64,000 bases of DNA from QAND01 sp003150225 (GTDB lineage: Bacteria; Bacillota; Clostridia; Christensenellales; QAND01): NCBI RefSeq assembly GCF_044357945.1, contig NZ_CP076563.1, positions 1,488,001 to 1,552,000 of the forward strand, given 5' to 3'. Below are positions 1 to 9,489 of the stretch, piece by piece; the stretch's first letter is position 1; each line of letters starts with the position of its first letter. A program made the position numbers and the translations under genes. A model generated the notes under the pieces. The model was given only the letters and a program-made list of their open reading frames with translations, was not told the DNA's origin and searched no databases.

Positions 1-1376
1 TCCCTTCCGCCCACCAGGATGGAGCTGACCCGGATCATGGGCTGGCCCACACAGGTGGGGATACTGCCGGACTCGGCGCCGCACATGCCCTCGCTGTGGG
101 CCAGATCGCCGGACACCATATCGATGCGCTGAATGATCTCGGAACCCTTGCCGATGAGGGTAGCGCCCCGTACGGGGGAATCGATCTTCCCGTTTTTAAT
201 GAGATACCCCTCCAAGACCGCGAAGTTGAATTCCCCGGTGAGGGTATCCACGCTGCCGCCTCCCATCTGCTTGGCGTATAGGCCATAGCCGATGGTTTCA
301 ATGAGCCCGGTGTCGTTGCCGGGAGCGATGAAGGTGTTGTTCATGCGGGAAACCGGGGCAAAGCGATAGCTCTGCCGCCGCCCGCTGCCCGTCTTAGCAA
401 GCCCCATGCGGCGGCTGCCCAGGGTGTCCACCAGATTGCCGGTTAAAATCCCCTTGTCGATAAGGATGTTTCGCTGGGTGGGGGTGCCCTCGTCGTCGTA
501 GCCGCAGCTGCCCCAGTAGCCCATGAGGCTGCCGTCGTCGATGGCGGTCACCTTGCTGTTGGCCACTTTCTGGCCCATCTTGCCCGAAAACTCACTCTGG
601 TTTTTACCGGTGCGGATGGATTCCAGGGAATGGCCGCAGGCCTCATGGAAAATGACGCCGCCAAAGCCGTTGCCCACAACCACCGGCATGGTGCCGGCCG
701 GGGCAAAGGGAGCGTGGAGCATGGTGACGGCGGTCTCCGCCGCCGATTTGGCCAGGGCATCTACATCCAGGGACCGGAAGAACTCAAACCCGGCTCCCCG
801 GCCGGGAGCCTGGTAGCCGGTCTGCATCTCGTCCCCCTTGGCCGCGGCCGCGTTGATCATGAACCGAGCCCGATGGCGGCTGTCCTCCACGTAGACCCCG
901 TCGCTGTTGGCGATGATCACGTCCTGGCAGACGTCCGCCAGGCTGGCGGTGGCCTGGACGATCTCGGGGGAATAGGCCCTGGCCGCGTCATGGGCGGCTC
1001 GAGCCAGGGAGACCCGCTCCTGGGCATGGCTGGCGCCGGGCAGGATCAGGGCGGGCTGCAGATCCCGGCGGGGGGCCAAGGTGAGGTTTCGAACCTCCCT
1101 CATTTTGCGCTGCTGCCCCACCGCGGTGGCGGCTGCCCGGGCGGCGGCCATGAGCCCCGCCTCGGAGACGTCGGCGGTATAGGCATACACATAGTTGAGG
1201 CCGTTCAGCACCCGGATGCCGGCGCCGTAGTCCCGGCCGGACAGCACGGTCTGCACCTTGCTGTCCCGATATTCCAGGCTGTTGCGCCGTGTGTCCTCAA
1301 AGAAGAGTTCGGATAGATCGCCGCCCCCCGCGAGAGCGGCCGTCAGGACCGATTCAATCAAAGATTTACTGAGCAA
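1..1376 (-). CDS. tldD: TldD-family metalloprotease, 3' end cut by window edge
   Basis: Zinc-dependent peptidase of the TldD/PmbA family, which normally works as a TldD/TldE heterodimer that degrades unfolded or linear peptides and in some species matures ribosomal peptides. 458 codons are visible and the protein still reads into a terminal strand (SSILVGGR), so only a few C-terminal residues are missing. The family's HExxxH metal-binding motif is seen as HEACGH at residues 244-249. I chose the TTG at 1376 because AAGGAG lies about 9 nt upstream and no ATG is near. The start lies 5 bp after the rarA stop, so the two are probably co-transcribed. The usual partner gene tldE/pmbA is not in this window and may lie beyond the left edge. 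Confidence 0.9.
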   Translation of the reverse strand, partial: MLSKSLIESVLTAALAGGGDLSELFFEDTRRNSLEYRDSKVQTVLSGRDYGAGIRVLNGLNYVYAYTADVSEAGLMAAARAAATAVGQQRKMREVRNLTLAPRRDLQPALILPGASHAQERVSLARAAHDAARAYSPEIVQATASLADVCQDVIIANSDGVYVEDSRHRARFMINAAAAKGDEMQTGYQAPGRGAGFEFFRSLDVDALAKSAAETAVTMLHAPFAPAGTMPVVVGNGFGGVIFHEACGHSLESIRTGKNQSEFSGKMGQKVANSKVTAIDDGSLMGYWGSCGYDDEGTPTQRNILIDKGILTGNLVDTLGSRRMGLAKTGSGRRQSYRFAPVSRMNNTFIAPGNDTGLIETIGYGLYAKQMGGGSVDTLTGEFNFAVLEGYLIKNGKIDSPVRGATLIGKGSEIIQRIDMVSGDLAHSEGMCGAESGSIPTCVGQPMIRVSSILVGGR

Positions 1377-1381
1377 ATAGG

Positions 1382-2707
1382 TCACTCCTTTCGCCCCTTT
1401 TCCTCCCGGTTCCGCCGCCGAATCTCATGATTCCGGCGGATCGCCGCCTCCTGTCCCATTTCGCTGGGATGGTAGTAGGTGCGGCCCAAAAGGGAGTCGG
1501 GCATATACTGCTGTTCCACATAGTGTCCCTCAAAATTGTGAGGATATAGATACCCTTTTCCACTGCCCAGCTTATCGGCGCCAAAATAGCTGGTGTCCCG
1601 CAGATGCATGGGCACCGGCTCGTCGGGGAACCGTTTTACGTCGGCAAAGGCCTCGTCCTTCGCCATGACCACCGAGTTGCTCTTGGGGGATTCGCACAAA
1701 AAGATGATGGCCTGGGTGAGGGAGAGCCCCGCCTCCGGCATACCGATGAGCTCCACGGCCTGGGCGGCGGCGACCGCCTGAAGCATGGCGCTGGGGTTGG
1801 CCAAACCGATGTCCTCGCTGGCGTGGGCGATGAGCCGCCGGGCGATGACCCGGGCGTCGGCCCCCATATAGATGAGCCGGGCAAACCAGGCGATGGCGGC
1901 GTCGGCGTCCCCGCCCCGGAGGCTTTTGCAAAAGGCCGACAATACATTGTAATAGTGGTCGTCCCCGCCGTTGATCATCCGCTGCTGCATGCTCTGCTCC
2001 CCGATGGACCGGGTGATAAAGAGCTTGCCGTCGGGATCGGCCACGGTGGCGCCTACCGCCAGCTCCAGGGCGTTCAGCGCGGTGCGCACATCCCCGTTGG
2101 CGGTGACGGACCAGTAATCCAGGACCCCGTCCTCCAGTTGGATGTTGAGCTTGCCATAGCCCTTTTCCGGATCCTCCATGGCCCGGAGGATGGCGGTTTG
2201 CACGTCCTCGGGGGAGAGGGGGAGGAACTGAAACACCCGGCACCGGCTGACGATAGCGGGGGTCATGGAGATCATGGGATTCTCGGTGGTGGAGCCGATG
2301 AACTTGATGACGCCCTTTTCGATGGCGGGCAGAATGGTATCGCTCTGGGCCCGGGTCCACCGGTGGCATTCGTCCAACAGCACGATGGTGGCCACCCCGT
2401 ATAGCCGCAGGTCGCTGTCGGCCTGGTCGATGATGGCCCGCATCTCCTTGACCCCGGTGGAGACGGCGTTGATCCGCACAAACCGGCTTTTTGTGGTCTC
2501 GGCGATGATGCTGGCCAGGGTGGTCTTGCCACAGCCCGGCGGGCCGTAGAAGATACAGCTCACCAGGGCGTCGTTCCGGATGGCGTTGTATAGGACGGTT
2601 CCCGGGCCCACCACATGCTTCTGACCGATGAATTCCTCCAGCCTGTGGGGGCGCATCCGGTCGGCTAGGGGAGCCCGTTTTTCGGCGTTTTGAGAGAAAA
2701 GATCCAT
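1382..2707 (-). CDS. rarA: Replication-associated recombination AAA ATPase RarA
   Basis: RarA/MgsA-type AAA+ ATPase, homologous to the clamp-loader family, that acts at stalled replication forks. The 441 residues match the usual family length. The Walker A motif GPPGCGKTT lies near residues 54-62, with a Walker B-like LLDECHRW near residues 109-116. In most homologues the last motif reads DEIHRF, so the Cys and Trp here are variants, but the acidic pair needed for ATP hydrolysis is kept. A sensor-1 region (IGSTTENP) and the C-terminal tetramerisation domain (ASEDIGLANP, LRDTSYFGADKLG) are recognisable. It is followed 5 bp later by tldD. A GAGGTGAATCC ribosome site precedes the ATG. Confidence 0.95.
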   Translation of the reverse strand: MDLFSQNAEKRAPLADRMRPHRLEEFIGQKHVVGPGTVLYNAIRNDALVSCIFYGPPGCGKTTLASIIAETTKSRFVRINAVSTGVKEMRAIIDQADSDLRLYGVATIVLLDECHRWTRAQSDTILPAIEKGVIKFIGSTTENPMISMTPAIVSRCRVFQFLPLSPEDVQTAILRAMEDPEKGYGKLNIQLEDGVLDYWSVTANGDVRTALNALELAVGATVADPDGKLFITRSIGEQSMQQRMINGGDDHYYNVLSAFCKSLRGGDADAAIAWFARLIYMGADARVIARRLIAHASEDIGLANPSAMLQAVAAAQAVELIGMPEAGLSLTQAIIFLCESPKSNSVVMAKDEAFADVKRFPDEPVPMHLRDTSYFGADKLGSGKGYLYPHNFEGHYVEQQYMPDSLLGRTYYHPSEMGQEAAIRRNHEIRRRNREEKGRKE

Positions 2708-2850
2708 GGATTCACCTCACACAACAGTATACCCCTTCTTTCCAAACCATGCCAGCCCTCAAGGGCAAAGGGAGAGGTAGCCGTTTTGCTGCTCCCCCAG
2801 GGATAGCGTTTCCGCTCCCCGGCCGGGCTAGGGCGCCCCCCCTTTTTTTT

Positions 2851-3483
2851 TCAGCGGGCGGCGGGGGACTCGCCCAGCACCTTGCTGTACAGCAGGCATT
2901 TCAGAGGCACCCGCTTCGCTCCCAGATCCAGTACCACGTCCCTTTCGCAGGCGCGGGCAAAGCCTCTATGCTCATAGAACTGATAGGTACAGGCGTCGTC
3001 CGTATACAGATAGATTGTTTTGCCGCGCTCCCTGCGCTCCAATTCCTGGAGCAGCCTGCTGCCGATTCCCTTGGTTTTGCTTTCGGGATCGGCGGCCAGA
3101 AACAGGATCTCTCCCTGAGGGGTATTGTGCTTCAAGTACTGGGCTAGCATGTCTCGGTTTGCTTCGTCGTATACGCCAACTTCGTCCTTATAGAAGGCAT
3201 TTTGCAGGAATTCAAACCCTCTGACGTATAACCGTCTCCAAAAAGAGCGGGTTTGCTTGGGTTCCCCCTTCATCTCGGCCAACAGCACGCCCGCGAGCCG
3301 GTCGCCCACATACGCCGCGATGACCTGGGTGGCGCGGCCCAGCTCCAGATACCAGAAATACCTGCCATATAGGTTCAGCAGAAACCGGCTGTCCAGATAC
3401 CAGTGAAAGTGCATGCCGGTTATGGCATATTGGATGGCTTTGGCGTAATCCTTCCGTTTCAGCTCTCGCAGCTCCACTTCCAT
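2851..3483 (-). CDS. GNAT-family N-acetyltransferase
   Basis: A 210-residue acyl-CoA N-acyltransferase of the GNAT fold. The acetyl-CoA binding segment is seen at roughly residues 135-150, where LFLAADPESKTKGIGSRLL contains the family's Q/R-x-x-G-x-G/A-type loop as KTKGIG. It is followed by the C-terminal YEHRGF segment typical of motif B. The ATG at 3483 is preferred over an upstream in-frame ATG at 3501 because GAGGAGG lies 7 nt before it. The substrate cannot be deduced. The gene stands alone, about 140 bp upstream of rarA and opposite a repeat-rich non-coding stretch. Confidence 0.85.
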   Translation of the reverse strand: MEVELRELKRKDYAKAIQYAITGMHFHWYLDSRFLLNLYGRYFWYLELGRATQVIAAYVGDRLAGVLLAEMKGEPKQTRSFWRRLYVRGFEFLQNAFYKDEVGVYDEANRDMLAQYLKHNTPQGEILFLAADPESKTKGIGSRLLQELERRERGKTIYLYTDDACTYQFYEHRGFARACERDVVLDLGAKRVPLKCLLYSKVLGESPAAR

Positions 3484-3805
3484 TGTCGTTCCTCCTCTCA
3501 TCCAAATCCAACGGCTGATGCCGGGTATAAAAAGACCGCCATCCTACCGATGGCGGCATTTTACCGCGACAACGCTACGGGTTTGTGCGGACGCGCCTTA
3601 CACCGGGGCTTGTTGCCCATCCACCTCAGCCACCGCCGTTTTACCGATGGCCTTGAAACCTGCCAACCGCCTCAGCCTGCCCGGGCGGTGCCTGGCTCCG
3701 TGTTGCAACCGATTCGCGGCTACGGGTGTGGCTCTAACCAGCCCCTTACCGTTGGCTACTACAGGTTTGCGATCGCTATGCCAGTGTTGCGGCGAGGGTG
3801 CAGGC
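3484..3805. other. Non-coding stretch with palindromic, repeat-like sequence
   Basis: About 320 bases between the acetyltransferase start and the carrier gene stop. I find no credible gene. An 8-bp inverted repeat (CCGCCATC/GATGGCGG) lies at about 3533-3556. The remainder is rich in short palindromic or quasi-palindromic strings such as TTGCAACCGATTCGCGG. Similar strings recur in the gap at 15.97-16.17 kb, and an 18-bp exact match is annotated separately. The interval looks like a degenerate intergenic repeat element, not a gene remnant. Confidence 0.5.
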
Positions 3806-3814
3806 TCAGCCTGC
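3797..3814 (-). repeat. 18-bp copy of a dispersed palindromic repeat
   Basis: GGTGCAGGCTCAGCCTGC occurs here and, inverted, at 16025-16042. Its core GCAGGCT-C-AGCCTGC is a perfect palindrome. It overlaps the stop codon of the AEC carrier gene, so the repeat supplies that gene's last two codons and its TGA. The flanks contain related TTGCAACCG..TTCGCGG strings in both places, which suggests a small repeat family. Confidence 0.6.
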
Positions 3815-4756
3815 TACGATGGTCAGGAGGATGGGGATCACCACAAAACAGGCCAGGGTGGTCCAAAAGAAGGTGATGGAGGCAAAGTCCACGTCGGCCC
3901 CATAGCGGCTGGACATGATCACCGTCTGGGACTGGGTTGGCATAGCCGAGATGATGACGAACACCGTCCGGGCAATGCCGCCGATGCCGAACAGGGTGCA
4001 GATGCCGAACATCAAAAGGGGACAGATCACAAACCGGCTGATGAAGACGTACAGCGTATCCCGGGGAATGGCCAGGCCGCGCAGGCCGTGGTTCTGGAAC
4101 ACCTCATACATGGTGGCGCCGCAGAAGATCAGGGAAAGGGGGGTGCAGGTGTTCCCCAGCTTCCCGGCGATGTCCATGAAGAACACCGGCACGGTCACCC
4201 GCAGGGCCACCAGCAAAAGGCTGATGAAGATCACCACAATGTTGATGCTCAACACCTTTTTAACCATATCGCCAAAGGAAAAATGAATATCCCCCTGGCC
4301 GTCCCGCTGGATGCCGATGAGTCCCAGGGACCAGAAGATCACGTTCTGGGCCATGAGATAGTACATCACATAGGGCACGCTCACGTCCCCAATGGCGGAT
4401 AACACGATGGGCAGCCCCACAAAGATGGTGTTGGAGCAGGAACACATACAGGAAAAGGCTCCAAGCCGGCCCTTTTGCACCTTAAGGACATGCCGGGCCA
4501 GAATGCCGGAAAGAAAGAACACCGTTAAAATGGATAGGGCGGGTACCAGGATATACCCCCAGATGGAGCTGATGTTGTCGGGGCTCACGGTGTCCAGCAC
4601 GTTTTTGAAGATGGTGCAGGGCACGGCGATGTACATCACCAGCATGGTGAGAAGGTTTTTGTTGTCCTTGGTGATCCACCCCGCCCTGGTGATGAGAAAC
4701 CCAATGGCAAGAAAGACAAAAGCCGTGAGCACGGCGGAGATGGAATTCCAGAGCAT
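3806..4756 (-). CDS. AEC-family membrane transporter
   Basis: Integral membrane carrier of the auxin efflux carrier (AEC) family, 316 residues, with about ten hydrophobic helices spread over the whole length (for example residues 6-25, 37-55, 67-85, 102-125, 163-185). The family exports or imports organic acids such as malate or small amino-acid-like anions; the substrate here is unknown. Polar breaks typical of the fold are visible (CSNTIFVGLP near residues 107-116, AMPTQSQT near 270). The start lies 11 bp after the aspartokinase stop, so the two genes form an operon. This could hint at transport of an aspartate-family metabolite, but that is inference. The stop codon lies within a dispersed repeat. 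Confidence 0.85.
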   Translation of the reverse strand: MLWNSISAVLTAFVFLAIGFLITRAGWITKDNKNLLTMLVMYIAVPCTIFKNVLDTVSPDNISSIWGYILVPALSILTVFFLSGILARHVLKVQKGRLGAFSCMCSCSNTIFVGLPIVLSAIGDVSVPYVMYYLMAQNVIFWSLGLIGIQRDGQGDIHFSFGDMVKKVLSINIVVIFISLLLVALRVTVPVFFMDIAGKLGNTCTPLSLIFCGATMYEVFQNHGLRGLAIPRDTLYVFISRFVICPLLMFGICTLFGIGGIARTVFVIISAMPTQSQTVIMSSRYGADVDFASITFFWTTLACFVVIPILLTIVAG

Positions 4757-4767
4757 AAAGAATGCGC

Positions 4768-6087
4768 CTACCCTTCTTTGGTAAGACTGGCGTAGATGGC
4801 CCGCATGGCCACCTCGAAGTCGTCGTTTTGTACGCCTACGATGATGTTCAATTCGCTGCTGCCTTGATCGATCAGCCGGACGTTGACGCCGGCGTCGGCC
4901 AGGGCGGAGAACAGCTTGGCGGAAATGCCCACCCGGCGGATCATGCCGTGGCCCACGGTGGCGATGAGGGCCATATCGGAGAAGACCTCAATGCTGTCGG
5001 GGTTGCAGGCAAGCTGAAGCTTCTTCAGCACCCGGTCCAGCTTTCCCTCGATCTGGCTGTTTGCTACCACTACCGAAAGGGTGTCGATGCCGGTGGGCAT
5101 ATGCTCTAGGGAGACGTTTTCGTCCTCCAGCACCTGGAGCACCTTGCGGGCAAAGCCCACCTCGTTGTTCATCTTGCTGCGCTCCATCTGGATACTGGTA
5201 AAGCCCTTTTTGCCGGCAATGCCGGTGACGGGCCCGTCGTATGCCTCCTCGGGCAGGGAGGGCAGGATCATGGTGCCGGGATGGCTGGGATCATTGGTGT
5301 TGCGGATGTTGATGGGGATGCCCGCCACCCGCACCGGGAAGATGGCCTCGTCATGGAGCACCGAGGCCCCCATGTAGGACAGCTCCCGCAGCTCGCTGTA
5401 GGAGATGCATTTGATGGTCTTGGGATGGTCCACGATCCGGGGGTCGGTCATAAGGAAGCCGGAAACATCGGTCCAGTTTTCGTAGACGGACGCCCCCGCC
5501 GCCCGGGCTACGATAGCCCCGGTGATGTCGCTGCCTCCCCGGCTGAAGGTGCGGACGGCGCCCCGGCTGTCGCTGCCGTAAAACCCGGGGATCACCGCGT
5601 AGTCGCTGCCCGCCAAGAGGGCCTTGGTCTGGGCGTGGGTTAGGGCCTCGTCCAGCTGGCCGTTCTCGTCAAAGGCGATGCAGTCGGCGGGATCAATGAA
5701 ATCAAAGCCCAGGTACTTGGCCAAGATCACGCCGTTGAGGTATTCTCCCCGGCTGGCGGCGTAGTGGTCGCCGTACCCGGCTTTGATGTTCCGCAGCACG
5801 GTATGCAGATAGGGGTTCAGATCCAGATCCAGCTGAAGATCCCGTATGATGGAAAGATATCGCTTTTCGATCTGCGCAAAGACCTCCTCACAAGCATGGG
5901 TATTGTAGGAATACGCGCAGGTATAGAGCATATCGGTGATCTTGTCGGGAAACTCCGGCGCTTTGCCGGGCGCCGACGGCACCACGTAGTGGATTTCGGG
6001 ATCGCTTTTTACAATGGACGCTACCTTTTCAAACTGCGGCGCGGTAGCAAGGGAACTGCCGCCGAATTTGGCAACCTTTACGGGCAA
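4768..6087 (-). CDS. lysC: Aspartate kinase
   Basis: Monofunctional aspartokinase, about 439 residues, catalysing the first step from aspartate to lysine, threonine, methionine and diaminopimelate. The N-terminal KFGGSSLA signature starts at about residue 5, and the SRGGSDITGA substrate loop follows the kinase core. Two C-terminal ACT-type regulatory segments are visible (from VTGIAGKKGFTSIQ, and from VFSDMALIATVGHGM), so allosteric feedback control is likely. The start is uncertain: I chose the TTG at 6087, with GGGGG 8 nt upstream, because no ATG precedes the conserved KFGGSS closely; a GTG at 6096 is possible. A strong promoter lies just upstream, giving a very short leader. lysC is a family label; which paralogue this is cannot be told. 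Confidence 0.88.
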   Translation of the reverse strand: MPVKVAKFGGSSLATAPQFEKVASIVKSDPEIHYVVPSAPGKAPEFPDKITDMLYTCAYSYNTHACEEVFAQIEKRYLSIIRDLQLDLDLNPYLHTVLRNIKAGYGDHYAASRGEYLNGVILAKYLGFDFIDPADCIAFDENGQLDEALTHAQTKALLAGSDYAVIPGFYGSDSRGAVRTFSRGGSDITGAIVARAAGASVYENWTDVSGFLMTDPRIVDHPKTIKCISYSELRELSYMGASVLHDEAIFPVRVAGIPINIRNTNDPSHPGTMILPSLPEEAYDGPVTGIAGKKGFTSIQMERSKMNNEVGFARKVLQVLEDENVSLEHMPTGIDTLSVVVANSQIEGKLDRVLKKLQLACNPDSIEVFSDMALIATVGHGMIRRVGISAKLFSALADAGVNVRLIDQGSSELNIIVGVQNDDFEVAMRAIYASLTKEG

Positions 6088-6123
6088 ACTCCACACCCCC
6101 AAGTAATCAATGACGTAACTGAT

Positions 6124-6153
6124 ATTATAATAAGGGGAGCAAGAGCATGTCAA
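6124..6153 (-). promoter_or_regulatory. Promoter of the aspartokinase-carrier operon
   Basis: On the minus strand, a consensus -35 TTGACA (6153-6148) and -10 TATAAT (6129-6124) are separated by 18 bp. Transcription would begin near 6117, about 30 nt before the chosen start codon, leaving no room for a riboswitch or attenuator. Confidence 0.75.
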
Positions 6154-6195
6154 ATAAATCTCGTATAAAGAGGCGCCCAAAAGGCTCTTGTTTCA

Positions 6196-6225
6196 TTGAA
6201 TCCCCCTTGATACCTATGTTATAAT
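6196..6225 (+). promoter_or_regulatory. Promoter of leuS
   Basis: TTGAAT (6196-6201) and TATAAT (6220-6225) with an 18-bp spacer, divergent from the aspartokinase promoter. The leader to the leuS ATG is only about 50 nt, too short for a classical T-box, and no T-box specifier or GGTGGNACCGCG box is seen. Confidence 0.65.
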
Positions 6226-6281
6226 AGCGAAAAATAGGAAACGGACATGGCGCATGTCTTAAATAGAGGAGTTGAACCCCC

Positions 6282-8753
6282 ATGGATTTCCGTGAAGTGG
6301 AGAAGAAGTGGCAAAAGAAATGGGAGGAAGACAAACTGTTTTCCTTCGACGATTCCCATCTGGAGAAAAAACTCTACGTGCTGGAGATGTTCTCCTACCC
6401 TTCCGCGGCCAAGCTGCATGTGGGCCATTGGTATAACTACGGCCCCAGCGATACCTATGCCCGGTTTAAGCGGATGCAGGGGTACAATGTATTCCATCCC
6501 ATGGGCTTTGACGCCTTCGGCCTGCCCGCCGAGAACTACGCCATCAAAACGGGGATCCATCCCCAGGACAGCACCTTCGCCAATATGGAGGACATCGAAA
6601 GGCAGCTCCGTGCCATCGGCGGCACCTTTGATTGGGACCATACCCTAAAAACCTGTACCCCGGATTATTACCGCTGGACCCAGTGGCTGTTCCTCCAGCT
6701 CTATAAAAACGGCCTTGCCTACCGGAAGGAGGCTCCCGTCAACTGGTGCCCCTCCTGTAACACCGTATTGGCCAACGAACAGGTTCAGGAGGGAGCCTGC
6801 GAGCGGTGCGGCACCGCCGTCACCCGGAAAAATCTGACCCAGTGGTTCTTCAAGATCACCGACTACGCCGAGGAACTCTTGGATGGCCTTTCCGATCTTG
6901 ACTGGCCCGAGAAGACCAAGGCCATGCAGCGGAACTGGATCGGCCGGTCCGAGGGCGCTCAAATCGAGTTCGGCATCGTGGGCGGCGGCAGCTTTTCCGT
7001 GTTCACCACCCGGCCGGATACCCTCTTTGGCAACACCTACTGCGTGCTGGCGCCGGAGCATCCCCTGGTGGAGAGCATCACCCGGCCGGAGTATCGGGAG
7101 GCCGTGGCCGCCTATCAGGAGCAGGCGGCGGCCAGCTCCGATATCGACCGTTTGTCCACCGCCCGGGAGAAGACCGGTGTGTTCACCGGCGCCTATGCCA
7201 TCAACCCCATCAACGGCAAGGAGGTGCCCATCTACATCGCGGATTACGTCCTGGTGTCCTATGGCACCGGCGCCGTTATGGCGGTGCCCGGCCACGACGA
7301 GCGGGACTATGCCTTTGCCAAAAAGTACGACCTGCCCATCATTCGGGTGATCAAGGGCCGACGGGATGACGATCTCCCCTATACCGGCCCCGGTACCATG
7401 GTGGAGAGCGGCCAGTTTGATGGTATGGATAACGAGACCGCCAAGGCGGCCATTGTAGGGGAACTGGCCCGGGAGAAGAAGGGCCAGATGAAGGTCAATT
7501 ACCGGATGCGGGATTGGCTGGTGTCCCGGCAGCGGTACTGGGGCGCGCCCATCCCCATGATCCACTGCCCCCACTGCGGCGTGGTACCGGTTCCCGAGGA
7601 GGATCTGCCGGTGCTGCTGCCCTATGACGTGGACTTCACCCCCGATGGCACCTCGCCCCTACTCAAACATGAGGGCTTTATGAACGTCAAATGCCCGGTG
7701 TGCGGGGCCGACGCCAAGCGGGATCCCGATACCATGGATACCTTCGTGTGCAGCAGCTGGTACTACCTCCGCTATCCCGACAACAAGAACGACCAGGCCG
7801 CCTTTGATCCTCAGAAGATCAACCAGATCCTCCCGGTGGACAAATACATCGGCGGGGCGGAGCACGCCTGCATGCACCTGTTGTACGCCCGGTTCTTCAC
7901 CAAGGCCCTGCGGGATATGGGCTATCTGAACTTCGACGAGCCCTTCCTGTCCCTGGTGCATCAGGGCACCATCCTGGGCCCCGACAACGAGAAGATGAGC
8001 AAATCCCGGGGCAACGTCATCTCCCCCGACGACTACATCAGCGTCTACGGCAGCGACGTATTCCGGATGTACCTGATGTTCGGCTTCAACTATGTGGATG
8101 GCGGCGCCTGGAACGACGGAGGCATCAAGGCGGTTCACCGGTTTATCGACCGGGTGGAGCGGCTGATCTCCCGGATCATCGAGATGGACGACGCCTCCAA
8201 TACCGAGCGCCTCATCGGCAAGTTCTACAACGACGACTTCACCGCCTATGACGGACCCAACGAGATGGAGCTCCGCTACGTGCTGGCCAACACGGTGATG
8301 AACGTCACCGCCGATGTGGACCGGTTCATGTTCAACACCTCCATCGCCCGGCTCATGGAGCTGGTCAACGCCATGTACCGGTATCGGGATGTGTGCAGCA
8401 CCGAAAACGTGCCCCTTCTGTTCCATGCGGCTGAGGTACTGATCCGGCTGATGGCGCCCTTCGCGCCCCACTTCGCTGAGGAGATGAACAGCCGGATGGG
8501 CGGCGCGTATTCCATCTGCAACGCCCCCTGGCCCACCTACCGGGCTGCCGATTTGGTAAAGGACGTGGTGAACATCGCGGTTCAGGTCAACGGCAAGGTG
8601 AAGGTCCGCATGGACGTGTCCCAGAACGACGACGAAACCGCCATCCGGGAGCGGGTGCTGGCCGACGCCCGGGTCCAGGACGCCATTGGCGGGCTGGATG
8701 TAAAGAAGGTCATCGTCATCAAGGGCCGGCTGGTGAACATCGTAGCCAAATAA
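6282..8753 (+). CDS. leuS: Leucyl-tRNA synthetase
   Basis: Class I aminoacyl-tRNA synthetase charging tRNA-Leu, 823 residues, the normal bacterial length. The HIGH-type motif is HVGHWYNYG (residues about 46-54) and the KMSKS motif is intact as NEKMSKSRGN near residue 571. A zinc-knuckle pair (CPSCNTVL, CERCG) lies near residues 155-180, and the CP1 editing domain contains TTRPDTLFG and a GTGAVMAVPGHDERD segment, as expected for post-transfer editing. The ATG follows AGAGGAG with 10 nt spacing. It is a single-gene unit ending in a strong terminator. Confidence 0.97.
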   Translation: MDFREVEKKWQKKWEEDKLFSFDDSHLEKKLYVLEMFSYPSAAKLHVGHWYNYGPSDTYARFKRMQGYNVFHPMGFDAFGLPAENYAIKTGIHPQDSTFANMEDIERQLRAIGGTFDWDHTLKTCTPDYYRWTQWLFLQLYKNGLAYRKEAPVNWCPSCNTVLANEQVQEGACERCGTAVTRKNLTQWFFKITDYAEELLDGLSDLDWPEKTKAMQRNWIGRSEGAQIEFGIVGGGSFSVFTTRPDTLFGNTYCVLAPEHPLVESITRPEYREAVAAYQEQAAASSDIDRLSTAREKTGVFTGAYAINPINGKEVPIYIADYVLVSYGTGAVMAVPGHDERDYAFAKKYDLPIIRVIKGRRDDDLPYTGPGTMVESGQFDGMDNETAKAAIVGELAREKKGQMKVNYRMRDWLVSRQRYWGAPIPMIHCPHCGVVPVPEEDLPVLLPYDVDFTPDGTSPLLKHEGFMNVKCPVCGADAKRDPDTMDTFVCSSWYYLRYPDNKNDQAAFDPQKINQILPVDKYIGGAEHACMHLLYARFFTKALRDMGYLNFDEPFLSLVHQGTILGPDNEKMSKSRGNVISPDDYISVYGSDVFRMYLMFGFNYVDGGAWNDGGIKAVHRFIDRVERLISRIIEMDDASNTERLIGKFYNDDFTAYDGPNEMELRYVLANTVMNVTADVDRFMFNTSIARLMELVNAMYRYRDVCSTENVPLLFHAAEVLIRLMAPFAPHFAEEMNSRMGGAYSICNAPWPTYRAADLVKDVVNIAVQVNGKVKVRMDVSQNDDETAIRERVLADARVQDAIGGLDVKKVIVIKGRLVNIVAK

Positions 8754-8775
8754 CCCTGCTATCCTATGGAACCAT

Positions 8776-8806
8776 AAGACGGCTGCCGAACGGCAGCCGT
8801 CTTTTT
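8776..8806 (+). terminator. Intrinsic terminator after leuS
   Basis: Stem AAGACGGCTGCCG with its complement around an AA loop, followed by a run of five T. It sits 20 bp after the leuS stop. Confidence 0.9.
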
Positions 8807-8889
8807 ATGCATGAAAACAACCCAACAGAATTCCATCAACTTCCAATTTATGGTATACTATACACAACGGTAAACCGGGAGGTGTAAAG

Positions 8890-9351
8890 ATGGATCAAAG
8901 GAAATACAGCGCGCGGAAAAAACATGCCTGGAGCGCCCTGGCCTTTGGGGCTGTGGCCCTGCTCCTGCTGCTGTCCTATGTCCTGTTCTATCCCAGGCTG
9001 CGGGCCTGGTGTACCCAGAATTTTCAGCCAATTTATCTTCTCTGGTACCGTTGGACGGTATGGCCCGTCTTTTCCTTTACCGCCGCCCTGGCGGCCCTTA
9101 ACGGTCTGAACCTTTTGGGCCCCCTTCAGGTCAAGAGCCCTGCCGCCCGGAAGGCTTTCCTATGGGGCGGCGCGTTGATCTTTCTCCTCTTTGGAGCGCT
9201 GTTAATCTCCTTTGTCCTTTTCCAGAGCGGCGTCTGGACTGGTCCCAGCACAAAGTTTGTGGTGGAAATCTTTTTTACCACCCAAAGCCTGTGGCTAACC
9301 GCCCTCCCCGCCTTTGGAGCGGCAGGGCTCTTCCTGTCCCGCCTTCGATAG
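8890..9351 (+). CDS. Small integral membrane protein, unknown function
   Basis: A 153-residue protein with four clear hydrophobic helices (about residues 13-33, 53-75, 88-110 and 125-148), a basic N-terminus (QRKYSARKKH) and no motif I recognise. The topology suggests both ends lie in the cytoplasm. The ATG follows GGGAGGTG with 5 nt spacing, so translation looks genuine. It lies between the leuS terminator and the PHP gene array and may be transcribed alone, since a hairpin follows its stop. Confidence 0.7.
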   Translation: MDQRKYSARKKHAWSALAFGAVALLLLLSYVLFYPRLRAWCTQNFQPIYLLWYRWTVWPVFSFTAALAALNGLNLLGPLQVKSPAARKAFLWGGALIFLLFGALLISFVLFQSGVWTGPSTKFVVEIFFTTQSLWLTALPAFGAAGLFLSRLR

Positions 9352-9357
9352 CGTAGA

Positions 9358-9383
9358 AAAAGGCCCGGGTTCTCCGGCCCTTT
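9358..9383 (+). terminator. Probable terminator after the small membrane protein
   Basis: Inverted repeat of 10 bp with one mismatch (AAAGGCCCGG/CCGGCCCTTT) right after the stop. The T-run is short, so termination may be partial. Confidence 0.5.
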
Positions 9384-9489
9384 GTTCCATGCAAAAACTG
9401 CATGTTTCTGGAAGCCACCCGCGGCGGCCTTGCTCCCTGGGTGGTTTCGCTGTATCATAAGAAATTAGCAGGGAAATTGGGAGGAGAAT

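Noticed and set aside
6087..6282. Lysine or T-box riboswitch between aspartokinase and leuS
   Set aside because: Two divergent consensus promoters leave leaders of about 30 and 50 nt, too short for either element.
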